The position numbers and the translations under genes are program-made. This document shows positions 29,101-40,560 of a stretch of 64,000 nt of DNA, in pieces. The DNA comes from Anastatus disparis. Its lineage: Eukaryota; Arthropoda; Insecta; Hymenoptera; Eupelmidae. The stretch is from the NCBI GenBank assembly GCA_017163975.1, contig JAFFSR010000092.1, positions 137,001-201,000 on the forward strand, read 5' to 3'. The notes under the pieces are model-generated. The model did no database searches. It was not told the origin of the DNA and worked only from the letters and a program-made list of their open reading frames with translations. Numbering within the stretch: position 1 is the stretch's first letter; every line of letters starts with the position of its first letter.

Positions 29101-30171
29101 TGCCGCCGAGATACTTTTGCCCCCCTTCGTTTAAAATCGACTTATCTAAAAAGTTTGATAACTCTGAAAAAAATGGTCGTAGCCTAAAAATTCTAACGGG
29201 ATTCGAAAGATTGTTCAAAATTCTTTCAAAAGCTATTGGTTTGATATAAAAAAAACCATTTTTTCCGTATCTCTTATCCTTGTTTAAAAAGAATTTTTTT
29301 TTAACTTTGTTTTGACTTTGTAAAATAGTATTCAATTTTAGTAGAAATCGTTACATTAATACGAAACCAAATAGATTTTAAAGCTCATATTTCGACGATG
29401 AAAATGCAATGTCGAACGTCTAGATTCGACCTATTAAACAAGAGTTATAAGATTTTATATTTAAAAATGAGATTTTTTTCGATATATGAATATCTCTGAA
29501 TTTAAGAGAAATAGAAAAATTTGTCAGAGAGAAAAAATGTTCCTTTTTGGTCAAATAATAATAATATATAATAAAAAATTGATTTCGAAAAAAAATTTTT
29601 TTTTTGTTGGAATGTAATGAAATTTTGATGTCTTTAAAATATTGAACAATGTGGGTAAAAAAGGCAAAAAAAATCTTTTTTCCGAAATCCATTTTTTATT
29701 ATATATTATTATTATTTGACCAAAAAGGAACATTTTTTCTCTCTGACAAATTTTTCTATTCCTCTTAAATTCAAAGATATTCATATATCGAAAAAAACCT
29801 TATTTTTAAATATAAAATCTTATAACTTTGGTTTAAAAGGTCGAATCTAGACGTTCAACATTGCATTTTCATCGTCGAAATATCAGCTTTAAAATCTATT
29901 TGGTTTTGTATTAATGTAACGATTTCTACTGAAATTGAACACTATTTTACAAAGTCAAAACAAAGTTAAGAAAAATTTCTTTTTAAACAAGGATAAGAGA
30001 TACGAAAAGAATGGTTTTTTTATATCAAACCAATAGTTTTCGAAAGAATTTTAAACAATCTTTCGAATCCCGTTAGAATTTTTAGGCTACGACCATTTTT
30101 TCCAGAGTTATAAAACTTTTTAGATATGTCGATTTTAGACGAAGGGGGGCAAAAGTGTCTCGGTGGCAGTG
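29098..30171. mobile_element. Palindromic Tc1/mariner-type miniature element (1074 bp)
   Basis: The left arm 29098-29595 and right arm 29674-30171 are reverse complements over about 500 bp, with a 78-bp loop. The ends read CACTGCC(G/A)CCGAGA(T/C)ACTTTTG and the element is flanked by TA on each side within a TA run. No transposase is encoded. It would snap back into a very long hairpin. TA flanks and length fit a non-autonomous Tc1/mariner-type element; the family is inferred from ends and target only. Confidence 0.8.
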
Positions 30172-30207
<36 letters not shown>

Positions 30208-30234
30208 CATTATGAATATGTCTAACTTATTATT

Positions 30235-30480
30235 AATGCTAAAAACAATATTTTTTTAATAACAATTGAAAGTTGATACGTGAAAAATTGGTTATAAAAT
30301 CTAGATAATATTTAGATGAAACAGTTATACTATTATTGTCGCAAGTTATATCAGAATCAGGTTAAAAAAAGGCCAACAGATTCTATCAATTTTTCGGCAA
30401 TCTATTTGTTAAAAAATAAAAGTTAGTGTGACACAGATGGATATTTTTTAATCATATTGTTTTACACTGAATCAAATTCA
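30235..30480 (+). repeat. Dispersed repeat, copy also at 31850-32075
   Basis: AAACAGT(T/C)(A/G)TACTA(T)TATTG, GGTTAAAAAAGGC(C/A)A, TTTGTTAAAAAATAAAAGT and TGACACAG(A/G)TGGAT occur in order in both places. Part of the same repeat (ATGAATAT(G/T)...AACTTATTAATGCTAAAAA) also lies at 28912-28980. It is an old, interrupted dispersed repeat of unknown type. Confidence 0.65.
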
Positions 30481-30487
30481 ACTTTAA

Positions 30488-31650
30488 GGTATCAGGCCTG
30501 GGATAGAGTCTGAAAACAAATTGAATTTAAATTTAATGATACATTTTTTTTATGATAATAATTGATGAAAGTTTTTTTTATCTTTTTGATTGTATTTATT
30601 GGCTGAATGGTTAGTGAGTGAATGCTCTACTTGTTTTTATTATTTTGACTGCGTTTTTGTGCTACTGCATACGCTTTATTATTTTATTGCATTATTTATT
30701 ATTTTTCATTTTGTATTTTAAATAAAAAATTTTTTATATACTATGACTGATAGATATTGTATGACTGACTTTTAATTTATAGGATTGCGTGTATTTTACT
30801 ATTTTTTTGTATCTGTGATATCACTTCTTTTGTTGTGACTTACTTATTCAGTATTATCAGGTTTAGTAACTGACTGTGATATCAATTGCAATATTTTGTA
30901 TTTATACATTGTTTTATGTGCAATATTTTATATTTATACATTGTTTTATGTGCAATATTTTTACATTTATTCATTGTTTATGTGCAATATTTATTATTAT
31001 ATTTATGAATTGTATTACACGCCCTTTGTATAATGATATGATATACAATAAATAGTATCTATCTATCTATCTATCTTAAATATATACTAAATATAAGACC
31101 TTAACCTATGAATAATTTCAAAATACCTCATTTTTAGTTGCCGTAGAATTTCTCAGCCAATTTTCAACAAATTGACTTCAAAATTTGTAGAGATCTTCAA
31201 TTTATATATCTTCACAAGTTTATTGTTTCAGTTTTCTAAAAAAAATTAATCAAAAAAGTTTGGTTTGGAAAAAGTTGATAATAGTAGAAAAGATAGGTAT
31301 TTTTTAAAAATTTTATGTAAGTAATTTTATTCAACATTCACTTGAGCTTGTCTTATCAAAATTCCAGGTGAGTAAACTTGTGAAAATATATAAATTAAAG
31401 ATCTCTGCAAATTTTTAAGTCAATTGGTTAAAAATTGGCTGAGAAAAATAGAAAAAATCAATTTATCGACAAGAGAAAGGAATTTTAACCATCAGATGAG
31501 GTCTTTTGAAATTATTCATGGATGAAGGCCTTATATTTAATATATATTCAAGATAAAAAAATTTTTCATCAATTAATATTATGAGAAAAAAAAATTTATC
31601 ATTACATTTAAATTTAATTTCTTTTTAGACTTTATTTCAGGCTTGATACC
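30488..31650. mobile_element. TTAA-flanked palindromic element interrupted by a LINE tail
   Basis: The ends are GGTATCAGGC and GCCTGATACC-like, with TTAA immediately outside both (30484-30487 and 31651-31654). The arms pair as 30488-30584 plus 31078-31210 on the left and about 31370-31650 on the right. The left arm is split by a 493-bp insertion. Without it the element would be about 670 bp. The TTAA target is typical of piggyBac-type elements. No ORF. Confidence 0.75.
30585..31077 (+). mobile_element. 5'-truncated LINE 3' end with TATC tail
   Basis: The insertion interrupts the left arm of the TTAA element. It ends with an AATAAA-like signal (ACAATAAATA) and a (TATC)n tail, and is bordered by TATCTT on both sides (30579-30584 and 31072-31077), which may be the target duplication. 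Near 30888-31010 there are about four 32-bp tandem copies around GTGCAATATTTT...TACATTGTTTTAT. No coding sequence remains. The call as a non-LTR 3' end rests on the tail and on the interrupted palindrome. Confidence 0.6.
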
Positions 31651-31849
31651 TTAAATAAGAAAGCATGCACACTATCATTCGAGTAATATTCTATGCAGTC
31701 ACTGAGCAGTATACAAAGATCTACCTGTATGATGTTGCATTCTCTTTTTGTTGATTAAAGCTGTGTAGATTTTTTAAAATAAAATTTTTCTGACATAAAT
31801 TACATTGAAATCTTTAGTGAGAAAAAATATTTTGTAAATAAAAATTAGA

Positions 31850-32075
31850 ATTCGCTGGATTCTTGAAAAATTTTATTGTTTTCAAACTCTAGACAATATT
31901 TAGATCAAACAGTCGTACTAATATTGATGCAAGTTTTATTTAAATCAAGTTAAAAAAGGCAAGCAGATATCACCAATTTTTTGGCAATCCATTTGTTAAA
32001 AAATAAAAGTCAGTATGACACAGGTGGATGTTTTTTAATCATATTCTTTTATGCTGAGTAAAATTCAATCTTAAA
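31850..32075 (+). repeat. Second copy of the 30235-30480 dispersed repeat
   Basis: Same ordered blocks as 30300-30480. The two copies flank the TTAA element at 30488-31650. Confidence 0.65.
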
Positions 32076-32360
32076 TAAGAAAGCATGCACACTTTATAAT
32101 AATGTGACTAATATATGGTAACGTAAAAACAAAATTTTTTCATATGTTTTTCTTATACCTATCTTAACCTCTATCTTAACCTAATATGTTAAATGTTTAA
32201 ATGGGTGATAAATAAGGATTTAAGGAATAATAAAAAAAAATTTAAAAAAATTTTAAGCAACTCACTGGATATTTATGAAATCTCTTAACTCAATTTATTA
32301 TCTGTAGATGCTACGCTTCTCTCGATATTTCTCTTCTCTCAAACTCTCTTTCCTCGAAGC

Positions 32361-33480
32361 TCACTGATCTCGACTCACTCTGGAAGGTATATATCGTTTC
32401 AACTCGGATACGTGTACCTTCGCGTTTCTACAACTACCTCTCATCTCTAAAACATATACTACAGATGATTTCATCTCAATAATACGAAATGGACCTTCAT
32501 ATTTTGGAGCTAACTTCGCAGAGAACCCTTGTGCTCCTTTGGATAACACCTGTGCTCTTCTCAACACTTGATCTCCTACATTAAACCTAACGTCTCTTTT
32601 ATTCTGGTCATATCTCTTAGCTTGCTTATTTTGAGCTTCATCAATATGTCTAGCTACCAAATCTCTCAAAGCATCTAATCTCTTTAATCGATCTTTCCAG
32701 ATTTCTGGATCTAATTTCAACTTGGGTTCTCTGGTCTCGATTTCTCTTTGTAAACTTTTCACTGATGCAGGATTACGACCATAATTCAGAAATGCTGGTG
32801 ATACTTTTGTTAAAGCTTGTGTAGCTGTATTAACAGCATGTCTGAACTCATGTAGATGCTTGTCCCAGTCTCGATGATCTGATCTAACAAAGATTAAAAT
32901 CATAGTCTTTAGAGTCCTATTTGTTCTCTCGACTGGGTTGGCCTGGGGCTGATATGGTGGAGTAGTCACATGCTTTACACGATACTCGTCTAACGTACTC
33001 TTTAACCACTTATTATCAAACTCTTTATATTCTCAGTGAGTAAATAATCAGGAGCTTCCCATCTGAATAATATCAACTCTTCAAATGCTCTCGTGACTCC
33101 TTTACCATCTGCAGTTCTCAATGGTTTTAGCTCTATCCAGCGAGTGAACAAATCTTGGAACACTGGTACGTATTTATACTGGTTCCTACTCTAAGGAAAC
33201 TCCATGCAATCAGCTGCTACTACAGCCCATGGTCTCTCGACAATTCTCTTTCCGATTTAACTTTGAGCACCTGTTTGCATCACTTTATATCTCTGACACT
33301 CTGAACACTGCTGGATATATGAATTTATGTCATACCACGTTCCTGGCCAATAATATTCTCTAATCACTCGATCATAAGTTTTTTCTATACCAAAATGTCC
33401 TGATGAGGCTTCTTTATGGGCATCACTTATCACTCTCTCTCTCGATACTCTGTTGGTACAACTAATCTCCAGCCTTCTTC
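32361..33480 (-). pseudogene. Ty3/gypsy integrase region (broken)
   Basis: The 3' end of pol on the minus strand. Frames in order give a zinc-binding H..H..CxxC segment (GHFGIEKTYDR...CSECQRYK, about 33290-33410), then catalytic-core sequence (RPWAVVAADCMEF; DLFTRWIELKPLRTADG), then the intact 202-codon frame 33-0 kb (32969-32361). That frame has the TPPYQPQANPVERTNRTLK motif, which includes the catalytic Glu, and a C-terminal domain ending in KVHVSELKRY. In-frame stops and at least one frameshift near 33010-33030 separate the pieces. The integrase would not be functional. Confidence 0.85.
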
Positions 33481-34319
33481 TCGAAAAGTCACTGGATCTA
33501 GCAACCTATCTCTTTTAAAGTAATACAACAAATCATCTTCCAATTTCCAATTTGGAAACATTTTAGGAAAATATTTTACTTTCTCTACTCTTCAATAGTG
33601 GTAAAACCAGCCACCTCTTTATTTTCTAACTCAAAATCTCTCGATAAAGCATCTGGGACATGATTAAGAGCACCTTTTCTCTATATAATCTCGAAATCCC
33701 ATGGCTGTAACTCTAAAACCTAACGAGCAAGCCTACCAGTTGGATCTTCAAGATTTCTGAACCACTTGAGAGCGCTATGGTCGGTGTATGCTGTAAATTG
33801 ACATCCATCTAAATGAGGTTTCAACTTCTTTATTGCCCATAGTAATGCAAAGCCCTCTTTCTCTGTCACTGTATAATTCTTCTCTGCTTCACTCAAGACT
33901 CGACTGATATACACTATAGGGTGATCTCCGTCTTCACTTACTTGTGTTAGCACAGCTCTTATGGCATAATCGCTAGCATCAAAATGTACAGAAAATGGCT
34001 TACTGAAATCGAGTCTGGCTAACACTGGTGCTTGAGTAAGTGCTCCTTTTAGGTTCTCGAAAACTTGCTCTTGATCCTGACCCCAGGTCAAGGTTTGACC
34101 TTAATGAAGTAGCTTTACCAACGGAATCTTTATCTCTGACTCGTTATCTATGAATCTCGAATACCAACCGACCATATCCAAGAAACATCTCAATTATTTA
34201 ATAGTTTAAGAAGCAGGATAATTCAGCACTGGTGAAATTCTCTCTGAATCTGGTCTTAATCCATCTCTATCTAGTTTGTATCCCAGGTAAGTTACACTCG
34301 AACAACAAAATTCACATTT
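33481..34319 (-). pseudogene. Ty3/gypsy reverse transcriptase C-terminus and RNase H (broken)
   Basis: Begins at 34319 inside reverse transcriptase, at KCEFCCSSVTYLGYKLDRDG, the thumb/connection part. A frame with two stops follows (near 34105 and 34200), then the 123-codon frame 34091-33720 with the RNase H segment FSVHFDASDYA and YTDHSALKW. Residual RNase H/connection sequence reaches about 33600. The palm with its YxDD box is missing because the gag frame is joined directly to this point. Confidence 0.85.
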
Positions 34320-36071
34320 TTAAGTATAAGCAGCACCTGGAATCTTTGAATTCTCTTTCGAAGGAGGTGGAACATATTTTTGATCTAACTCTTTTTGTCT
34401 CTCCCACCACTGTCCATACTTTTCTAAATCATCGAAATCGTATATCTTTTTAGTTGCCATATACCGTCGATATTCTGGCAATAGATTCCGGTATGCGATC
34501 TCGAGTTGTCTTCTAATTGATGGAGGATACTTAAAATGGCCGACAATATACTCCAAATTAGAAAGGTAATTGGCTATCTTTTCTCCTTTTCCTTGAGTTC
34601 TGGCTTTTACCTCATCTAAGATATACTCCTCGTCCATAACTGGAATGTATTGTCGTTGAAAGGCCTTCTTTAATCCTCTATAATCTCGAATTCTCCTCTC
34701 AGCGGTTTCATACCAGTGACTTGCGTCTTCCAAAAATATGCAGTCTAGTACTTTCAACCAATATTTATCTGAGTAATCAGTACTCTTTTTGCACTTCTCT
34801 AAACGTTTGAAAAAATCTTCTGCATTCTCTGGACCCGAAAATTTCAGATACCAAGATTCCAGAATTTTGACAAATTTGAAGTTATCTTTGTCTTTCTTTT
34901 TCCTTCGAGTCTTTTTCTTGGCTCAAATAGAATGGTCAGACTCACTACCACTTGTTGAACTATTGCTACTACTGCTACTACTACTGCTTAGATCTCTTGA
35001 TTTATTTTTAGAATGATCGTGATGTCTACTGGTATGACTTTTATATCTCTTTTCACTCGATATTTCTTGAATACCACCATGAGTCGATCTTAACCTTGAC
35101 GATTGGTTTGTAAATACTTGACTTCTCTTACTCTTTTGTGAGGATCGAGAATCATCTCTGTCAGATTTCTGACATTTATGACAGCAACTTGTTAGATCTT
35201 TATGCACCTCTTCCTTTTTTCTTGATTGGTTGTTACTTTCTTGGCCGGTTATTTCGCCTACTCGCTGTTGGTCTTGACTCTGCTCTTCAACTTTTCTACT
35301 TAATTCGTTTCTCGACTCAATTGCACTAGGTTGAGCATTATCATTTTTATTATATTTTCTTTTTGTCACATTTGCATCATATGACAACCTTGTTGTATCA
35401 CTATATTTATTAATCCAACCCAAGATGGTATAATTAAATATGGATAATGGATTGGTTACCGTTTTTCCAGCTTGAGTGATTTTAGCGGGCAATTGCATTG
35501 GAGCATTATTTCCATATGTAGTAAATGTCATCTTGGGTAACGAATAGGTTGAATGCAAATCAGTGCCACTTATAGCAAGCGTACTCGTGACTGTTGTAGT
35601 CGTTAATGCTATAGTGGTCACCACTGATGCCTGTGACGAGAAAGATGTCGTCATAACATTGTTCAACGGAAATAACTTCGTATCCTCTTCACTTGAAATT
35701 ATAGACCTTCTAGTGTCGTCTCCCTCAGCCCCCTCTGATTCCTCAGAGTCTTGTCCCGAAGCTGATACTATTTGAGGCTCCATCTGTGTATATATGCCTG
35801 AATTACTCATATTAGGAAGCGAAGACTTTAATAGTGAACCACGCTATTCAACCTCAGGAAACCACGAAACTCGATATACCCCAGCTTTTCGTAACTCTGC
35901 TCTATATAATCGTTCTCGCAGAGTTTTCTCTGATCCTTGAGTGTTAAGATCAAACTCGTTCAACTCCTCATTTATTCTTTCAATAGGCCAGTCCCTGATA
36001 TCCTCGTATAAATTTCTTAAAATATCAGAACTACTAATCAGTCGCCTTAACTGCTCCAAATAATCTTCCAT
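34320..36071 (-). pseudogene. Ty3/gypsy gag-like frame with two in-frame stops
   Basis: One continuous frame of about 584 codons from ATG 36071 to the stop at 34320, interrupted only by TAG at 35844-35846 and TGA at 34923-34925. The N-terminal 75 residues look like a small helical SAP-type module (LRERLYRAELRKAG). The middle is Ser/Thr-rich and low-complexity, with a Ser-rich stretch before 34923. The C-terminal part (LEDASHWYETAERRI...YLSNLEYIVGHF...RQLEIAYRNLLPEYR) is a retrotransposon capsid. The CCHC knuckle and protease expected next are missing. The frame stops at 34320 and reverse transcriptase sequence starts immediately, so an internal deletion fused gag to late pol. Confidence 0.85.
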
Positions 36072-36503
36072 ACGGTCAGTTAATGATGACTTTTATACTT
36101 TACTCTTCTTCCTACTTAAATCTCGACAATCTTAACTTTTCTTGAATATCTATTATATTATTCGCAAGAAAGTTTTTGAAAAGGGAAACAAGAATGAGCA
36201 GAAACTAAATGAATTTAGAGCAAAATAAACTAAACACCTCTAGAAACTTCAAATAGAGGTGTAATTAGCGAAGGTACACGTTCCGCAGGCAAAAAGGATG
36301 GCTCGATAAATTATTTTCTTAAAATAATAATAAAAAAAATTATCTTACTAATAACAGGCAATTAAGGCAACTCAAATCTCGAAACTAAGAAGAATCAATT
36401 CTCTTTTATGTATTCGAAAGGGACTTAGTTATTTTGAGGTTATAGGCTACTAGAAAGGTTACGACCAATAGACATTCATATACTTAAAATAGCTTATAAT
36501 ATA
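36072..36503. other. Leader/flank between gypsy relic and DNA transposon
   Basis: AT-rich sequence with no ORF. No LTR or primer-binding site for the gypsy relic can be recognised here, and no matching LTR lies left of 32361. A string at 36268-36290 resembles the integrase C-terminal coding sequence in opposite orientation, too short to interpret. Confidence 0.4.
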
Positions 36504-36530
36504 TGGGCATATCCACGGTATCGTTAACTT
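36504..36530 (+). repeat. Left terminal inverted repeat of the 4.8-kb element
   Basis: TGGGCATATCCACG(G)TATCGTTAA, matching the right end with one mismatch over about 25 bp and then losing similarity. Confidence 0.85.
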
Positions 36531-37321
36531 TTTTGTGACTTGATTTTTTTTTTTTAAATGTAGATTCAAGAGGTTGCAGCAAGTAAGCGTATTGTTTCAG
36601 TAGTCCTAAGTGTACTGATCGTGCTGATAAAATTGTTATCTGGAGTATTTGTAACGCTATGCTAGGTGTTTAAAATAAAAAATCATCAATAAATTCGAAA
36701 ATTGTGATCGTGACTCTTTAATTTTTTTTTGGTATTTCAGCTAGAATTTTTTGAGCGTTTAAAATATGAACTTGGAATTTTTATGGTAATTTATTATTGG
36801 TAATACCTGTAATTTTACAAAACTTCAAGAATGTGTCTGCCTTACTGTAGCCGGAAATAAATTCGAAAATAACGTGACTTGATTTTATGTGTTGAAAAAT
36901 ATTTCTAAATTTTTGCTCATAACTAGTTGAGCATTCTCATAATTAAAATATTGAAAATATGATATTATTCTATTTCAAATTAGGAATCCAATCTATTCTT
37001 GAAAATCGATGTGCCCTCAAAAATCAATAAATTGTATCTGAACGTCTGCTAACGTATAATCGCGTAACTTAGTTTAAAATTCTTTATTTTTTTACAGCAC
37101 ATCTACAAAGTCATAGATTGGTACAAACGCTTTTGTGTAAACTATTAGTTTTAGTGTTAGAAATGTAGTATAAAAATGCTCAATTACAAAGTTTAACATT
37201 TCAACAATTACTACGCCGTCAATTACTGATAAATTTTTTTTAATTCTGAAAAATGTTAAAATACTATTTTTATTAACATAACAAGAATCAATAGCCTACA
37301 GATAACTGGAAATTGTATTAT

Positions 37322-37366
37322 AGATGTGTATGTGTGTGTGTGCGCGTGCACGCGTGTGTGTGTATA
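37322..37366. repeat. TG/CG-rich alternating repeat
   Basis: (TG)n with GCGCGTGCACGCG at its centre: an alternating purine-pyrimidine tract within the 5' non-coding part of the transposon. Confidence 0.8.
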
Positions 37367-37796
37367 TGAGAGCGTGTTGGTTTGCATGTATGTATAAAAT
37401 TAAATAATAACACACGAAAATGAAAAGTGAACACTTAAGTTCAGCTACTGTAAACCGCTGTTTTAATTAGCTCTTCAATACACTGTTTTTAGTGTCCTTT
37501 TGAATGTAAACAACGATTGATCAAAGTGTCTTTGAATATTTAAACGAAGTTAGTCAATCATTCAGCTCTCGTAGCTAACATTCATACAAAATAAAAATCA
37601 TGGGTAAGTATTTCCGAAATCTTAATTTGTGATTCATAGTAAGTAAATCAATATTTATTGAATACAGTCGTTACTATTAATAATTAATATATACGATAAT
37701 ATAACTAGTATACAAAACATAACTGTATAAAATAAAAATGTCAAATAAATAATCGTTATTACTTTTATAATTATTTAGTGACAGGTAAATAATGAA

Positions 37797-37954
37797 ATGG
37801 AAGAAACCAGATTTAAGAAACTACTTTTAAAGAGGGAGCGGATGAGATTAAAACGCGAACGTGATGCTTGTAAAAAAAATGAAGAACTACGTAGAAAACA
37901 AAAGTATAATCGTAAGCACTTATTCTCGAATAAATCGAATTTTACTGAAATAAC
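37797..37954 (+). CDS. Possible first coding exon of the 4.8-kb element's transposase
   Basis: ATG at 37797 opens a 52-codon Lys/Arg/Glu-rich helical segment (KKLLLKRERMRLKRERDA). It ends at a strong splice donor, AAC|GTAAGT, at 37955. A likely acceptor is ATTAAG at about 38067. Splicing there gives about 17 plausible codons and then a stop in the present sequence, so the exon 2 frame is damaged or the junction is elsewhere. Another ATGG|GTAAGTAT donor lies at about 37600-37608 and could be an earlier exon. Function unknown; a basic DNA-binding helix is possible. Confidence 0.4.
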
Positions 37955-38074
37955 GTAAGTTAATAAACAGTTTTTATATTCCATAATTGATTGTAATCAA
38001 TGACTTGAGCGTATAAGTATATAATACATTTAATACATTTTGAATGTTATATTTTTTTATATTAAGGACATGTA

Positions 38075-39958
38075 ATGCACAAGAAAATGTTCAAGAAATA
38101 CCACAACGGGTTTCTTCGTAAACGGCAAAATATTCCTCATCAATTAAATCAATCGGATATATGCTCGAGAAGAAAAGAAAATTCAAATAAACAGGCAACT
38201 GCAATATTTTACGACGTAGATAATGACACAAGTGATAGCAAGTTGAAAAAGAATGTATTATCTGTTGATGTAAGTAGTAAAGAGTTACAGTGTGAAATTG
38301 AATTTGAATCCAAGATTACTGACAATAATGAAAAAATTTCTCGCCTAAATCCAACTATTGCTTACATTCGAGCCAGAAAAGCTAGATTACGTAGACAGAT
38401 TAATAAACAAAATTTGCGAATGGAAAATTTGAAAAAGCAAATTCATAAATGGAAAATGAAATATTATAGATTGGACGATAAAAATGAGTTGAATAAAATA
38501 TTGAAGAGTGTAAAGAAAATTGAACAACAAGATCGAAAAAAAATCCGCGAAGATTTGATTGGACAAGAAATATTAAAAAAAGCGTTATTAGAAAAAAAGA
38601 GAATCATACAGAAAACAGCGAAAAGAGATTATTTTTGCTCAATGTGTATCCGGGCGTATCATAAAAAAATACAAAAACCTGAAAGTTCTTTCTCCATTTG
38701 TGTCTAATCATATGATAAAAAAATATGCAAATTCAGATACTATAAAAGTAAACAGACGTAATACGAAAAAGATGGCAGTAACAAATGATATAAAAGATAG
38801 AATCAAAAAATTTTTAGAAGAAGACGAGAACAGTTCTTTGGCGCCTGGTGTGAAAGATGTGATAAAAAGAAAGGGCATTATAACAAGAAAAAGATTTGTT
38901 AATGGTTCAATTGATTCGTTATATACAAAATTTATTGAAGAAGAAAATATGAAAATTTCTCGCTCAACGTTTTATGCACTTAAGCCTTATTAGATTGCTC
39001 ATAGAAAAGACACTGGAAGAAATACTACGATGTGTAAAACGCATGCAAATATGGAACTGTTAATTGAACGATTATTTAAGATGGAATTATTATCATCTAG
39101 TTCTTCGATTGCATTTATAAATTCTAAAGTCTGTAACACATTTAGTAAGAAATGCTACTTTGGAGAATGTGATATGTGTAAGAATAGAAATATGATTGCC
39201 GAAAATAATGAAGAACGAACGTGGTATTATAAGTGGTTAACGCGCGAAGAAAGTAGACTTGGATCGAAAGGTTTAACTTGTAAAGTTGAAATTGTATGTA
39301 AGCAGAAAATTGATTGTACAATTAATAATTGATATCTGAAGCAAATCAACAAATTCTTGAGTATTTAAAACATTCTTACATAACTACGCATCAATATAAA
39401 GAACTTGAAATTGTGCGTTTAACTTTAAAAGAAAATGAAGTGTACCTCGTTATAGACTTCTCTCAAAATTACGTCGGTAAATATAGTAAAGAAATTCACA
39501 GTACTCATTTTGGTGCATCCTAACAGCAGTTGTCTTTGCATACAGGGGCATTTTACTACAAGGACACAAATCAAAATAAAATTATTTGTATTTCGTTTTG
39601 CACGATATCAGGATGTCTGCAACATGATGCTGCATCAGTATGGGCCCATTTAGAACCAGTATTGAAACTTATAAAACGTACTGTTCCAGAAATAACGGTG
39701 CTTCACATACAAAGTAATGATCTATCAACTCAATATAAAATTAAGATGAATTTTTACTTATTTCAGGAAAATTGTTGTAAAATGAATTTGAGTTATGCGA
39801 CTTGGAATTTCACGTCCCCTGGGCACGGAAAGATTGTAGCAGATGGAATAGGCGACACAATAAAAGGATTGTGTGACCGTACTGTAGCACAAGGATCTGA
39901 TGTAACTACAGCCGAATCCACACCGAGAGAGTTTCGCCTCAACAAACATGATGCGTGA
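38075..39958 (+). pseudogene. Transposase-like gene of the 4.8-kb element (decayed)
   Basis: Frames in order are 38075-38707 (basic coiled-coil region), 38700-38993, 39030-39332, 39329-39523 and 39530-39958. Recognisable family blocks are RSTFYALKPY then an in-frame TAG at 38991, CKTHANMEL, YFGECDMCKN (CxxC, near 39165), VIDFSQNY (first core Asp, near 39455), QSNDLSTQYK (near 39720) and HGKIVADGIG (near 39825). Against the sister gene at 55.9 kb, the second core Asp has become Asn and the next Gly has become Asp. The TAG corresponds to a Trp/Cys position, a frameshift lies near 39327, and an in-frame TAA lies at 39521-39523. The protein cannot be functional, although the transposon ends are well preserved. 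Confidence 0.8.
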
Positions 39959-40342
39959 CGCACTAGAAAAAGTGATGCGTTTTGCATCGTAAATCACGCA
40001 TACTACTTCGCATTTCATAATTCATGCATAACTTTTTCTCGTGCATAAGTCGAAATACAGTGCATGAGGTGGCGCCGCAAAAATTTCATGCTTGTTTAGA
40101 CGCGCATCGATATTTATCGTTAATGCGAGCCACCTTGTGACTTGTTCTAGAAGCGCACCATCGTTTATGATGCAAAACCTTCTCCGTGCATGGTGTCTGT
40201 AACTGTAAATTCATCTAATTCGAAAATACAAGCTTTCTTGATTTTTTAATCTGATATTGAAAATATTGATGCCAAAATCAAGACCTTGTTATAACCAGTT
40301 CCAAACACTAAAAAAATATTTAATTTATGTTGGTTAAGAAAC
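39959..40342. other. Non-coding gap in the 4.8-kb element, GCATG-rich
   Basis: Sequence rich in GATGCGT, TTTGCATCGTAAATCACGCAT and GCATG-type strings on both strands. It separates the core from the C-terminal tail. The ends (CATGATGCG... and ...CCGTGCATG) are weakly inverted. It may be a small insertion that cut the transposase frame, but I cannot define its ends. Confidence 0.35.
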
Positions 40343-40560
40343 GTGGCGAATAAATTGTTTTTCAACTATTTAACGTGCTCCTACTGTATAACTAATGGTT
40401 TATACAGTCCACCCTGTGAGCATTTTTCGTTACTTCCCCTTGGCTGGTCTACAGAAAATTGTCAAAGTTTGAAACGAAAATTGGATGACACTCCTAAAGA
40501 TGATTTGAATAAAAATGTAAGGAAAAAAAAAGACGAAAAATTATTGCAGGACGGAAAATA
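40343..40560 (+). pseudogene. C-terminal Lys-rich tail of the transposase-like protein
   Basis: A 72-codon frame with CEHFSLLPLGW and a strongly basic end (KRKLDDTPKDD, VRKKKDEK). Basic sequence continues past the stop at 40560 to about 40740 in another frame. It is probably the nuclear-localisation-like C terminus of the same protein, now detached. Confidence 0.45.

Noticed and set aside
32361..36071. Functional gypsy retrotransposon or endogenous retrovirus with env
   Set aside because: In-frame stops, frameshifts, a large deletion of protease and reverse transcriptase palm, no recognisable LTR pair and no env-like frame.
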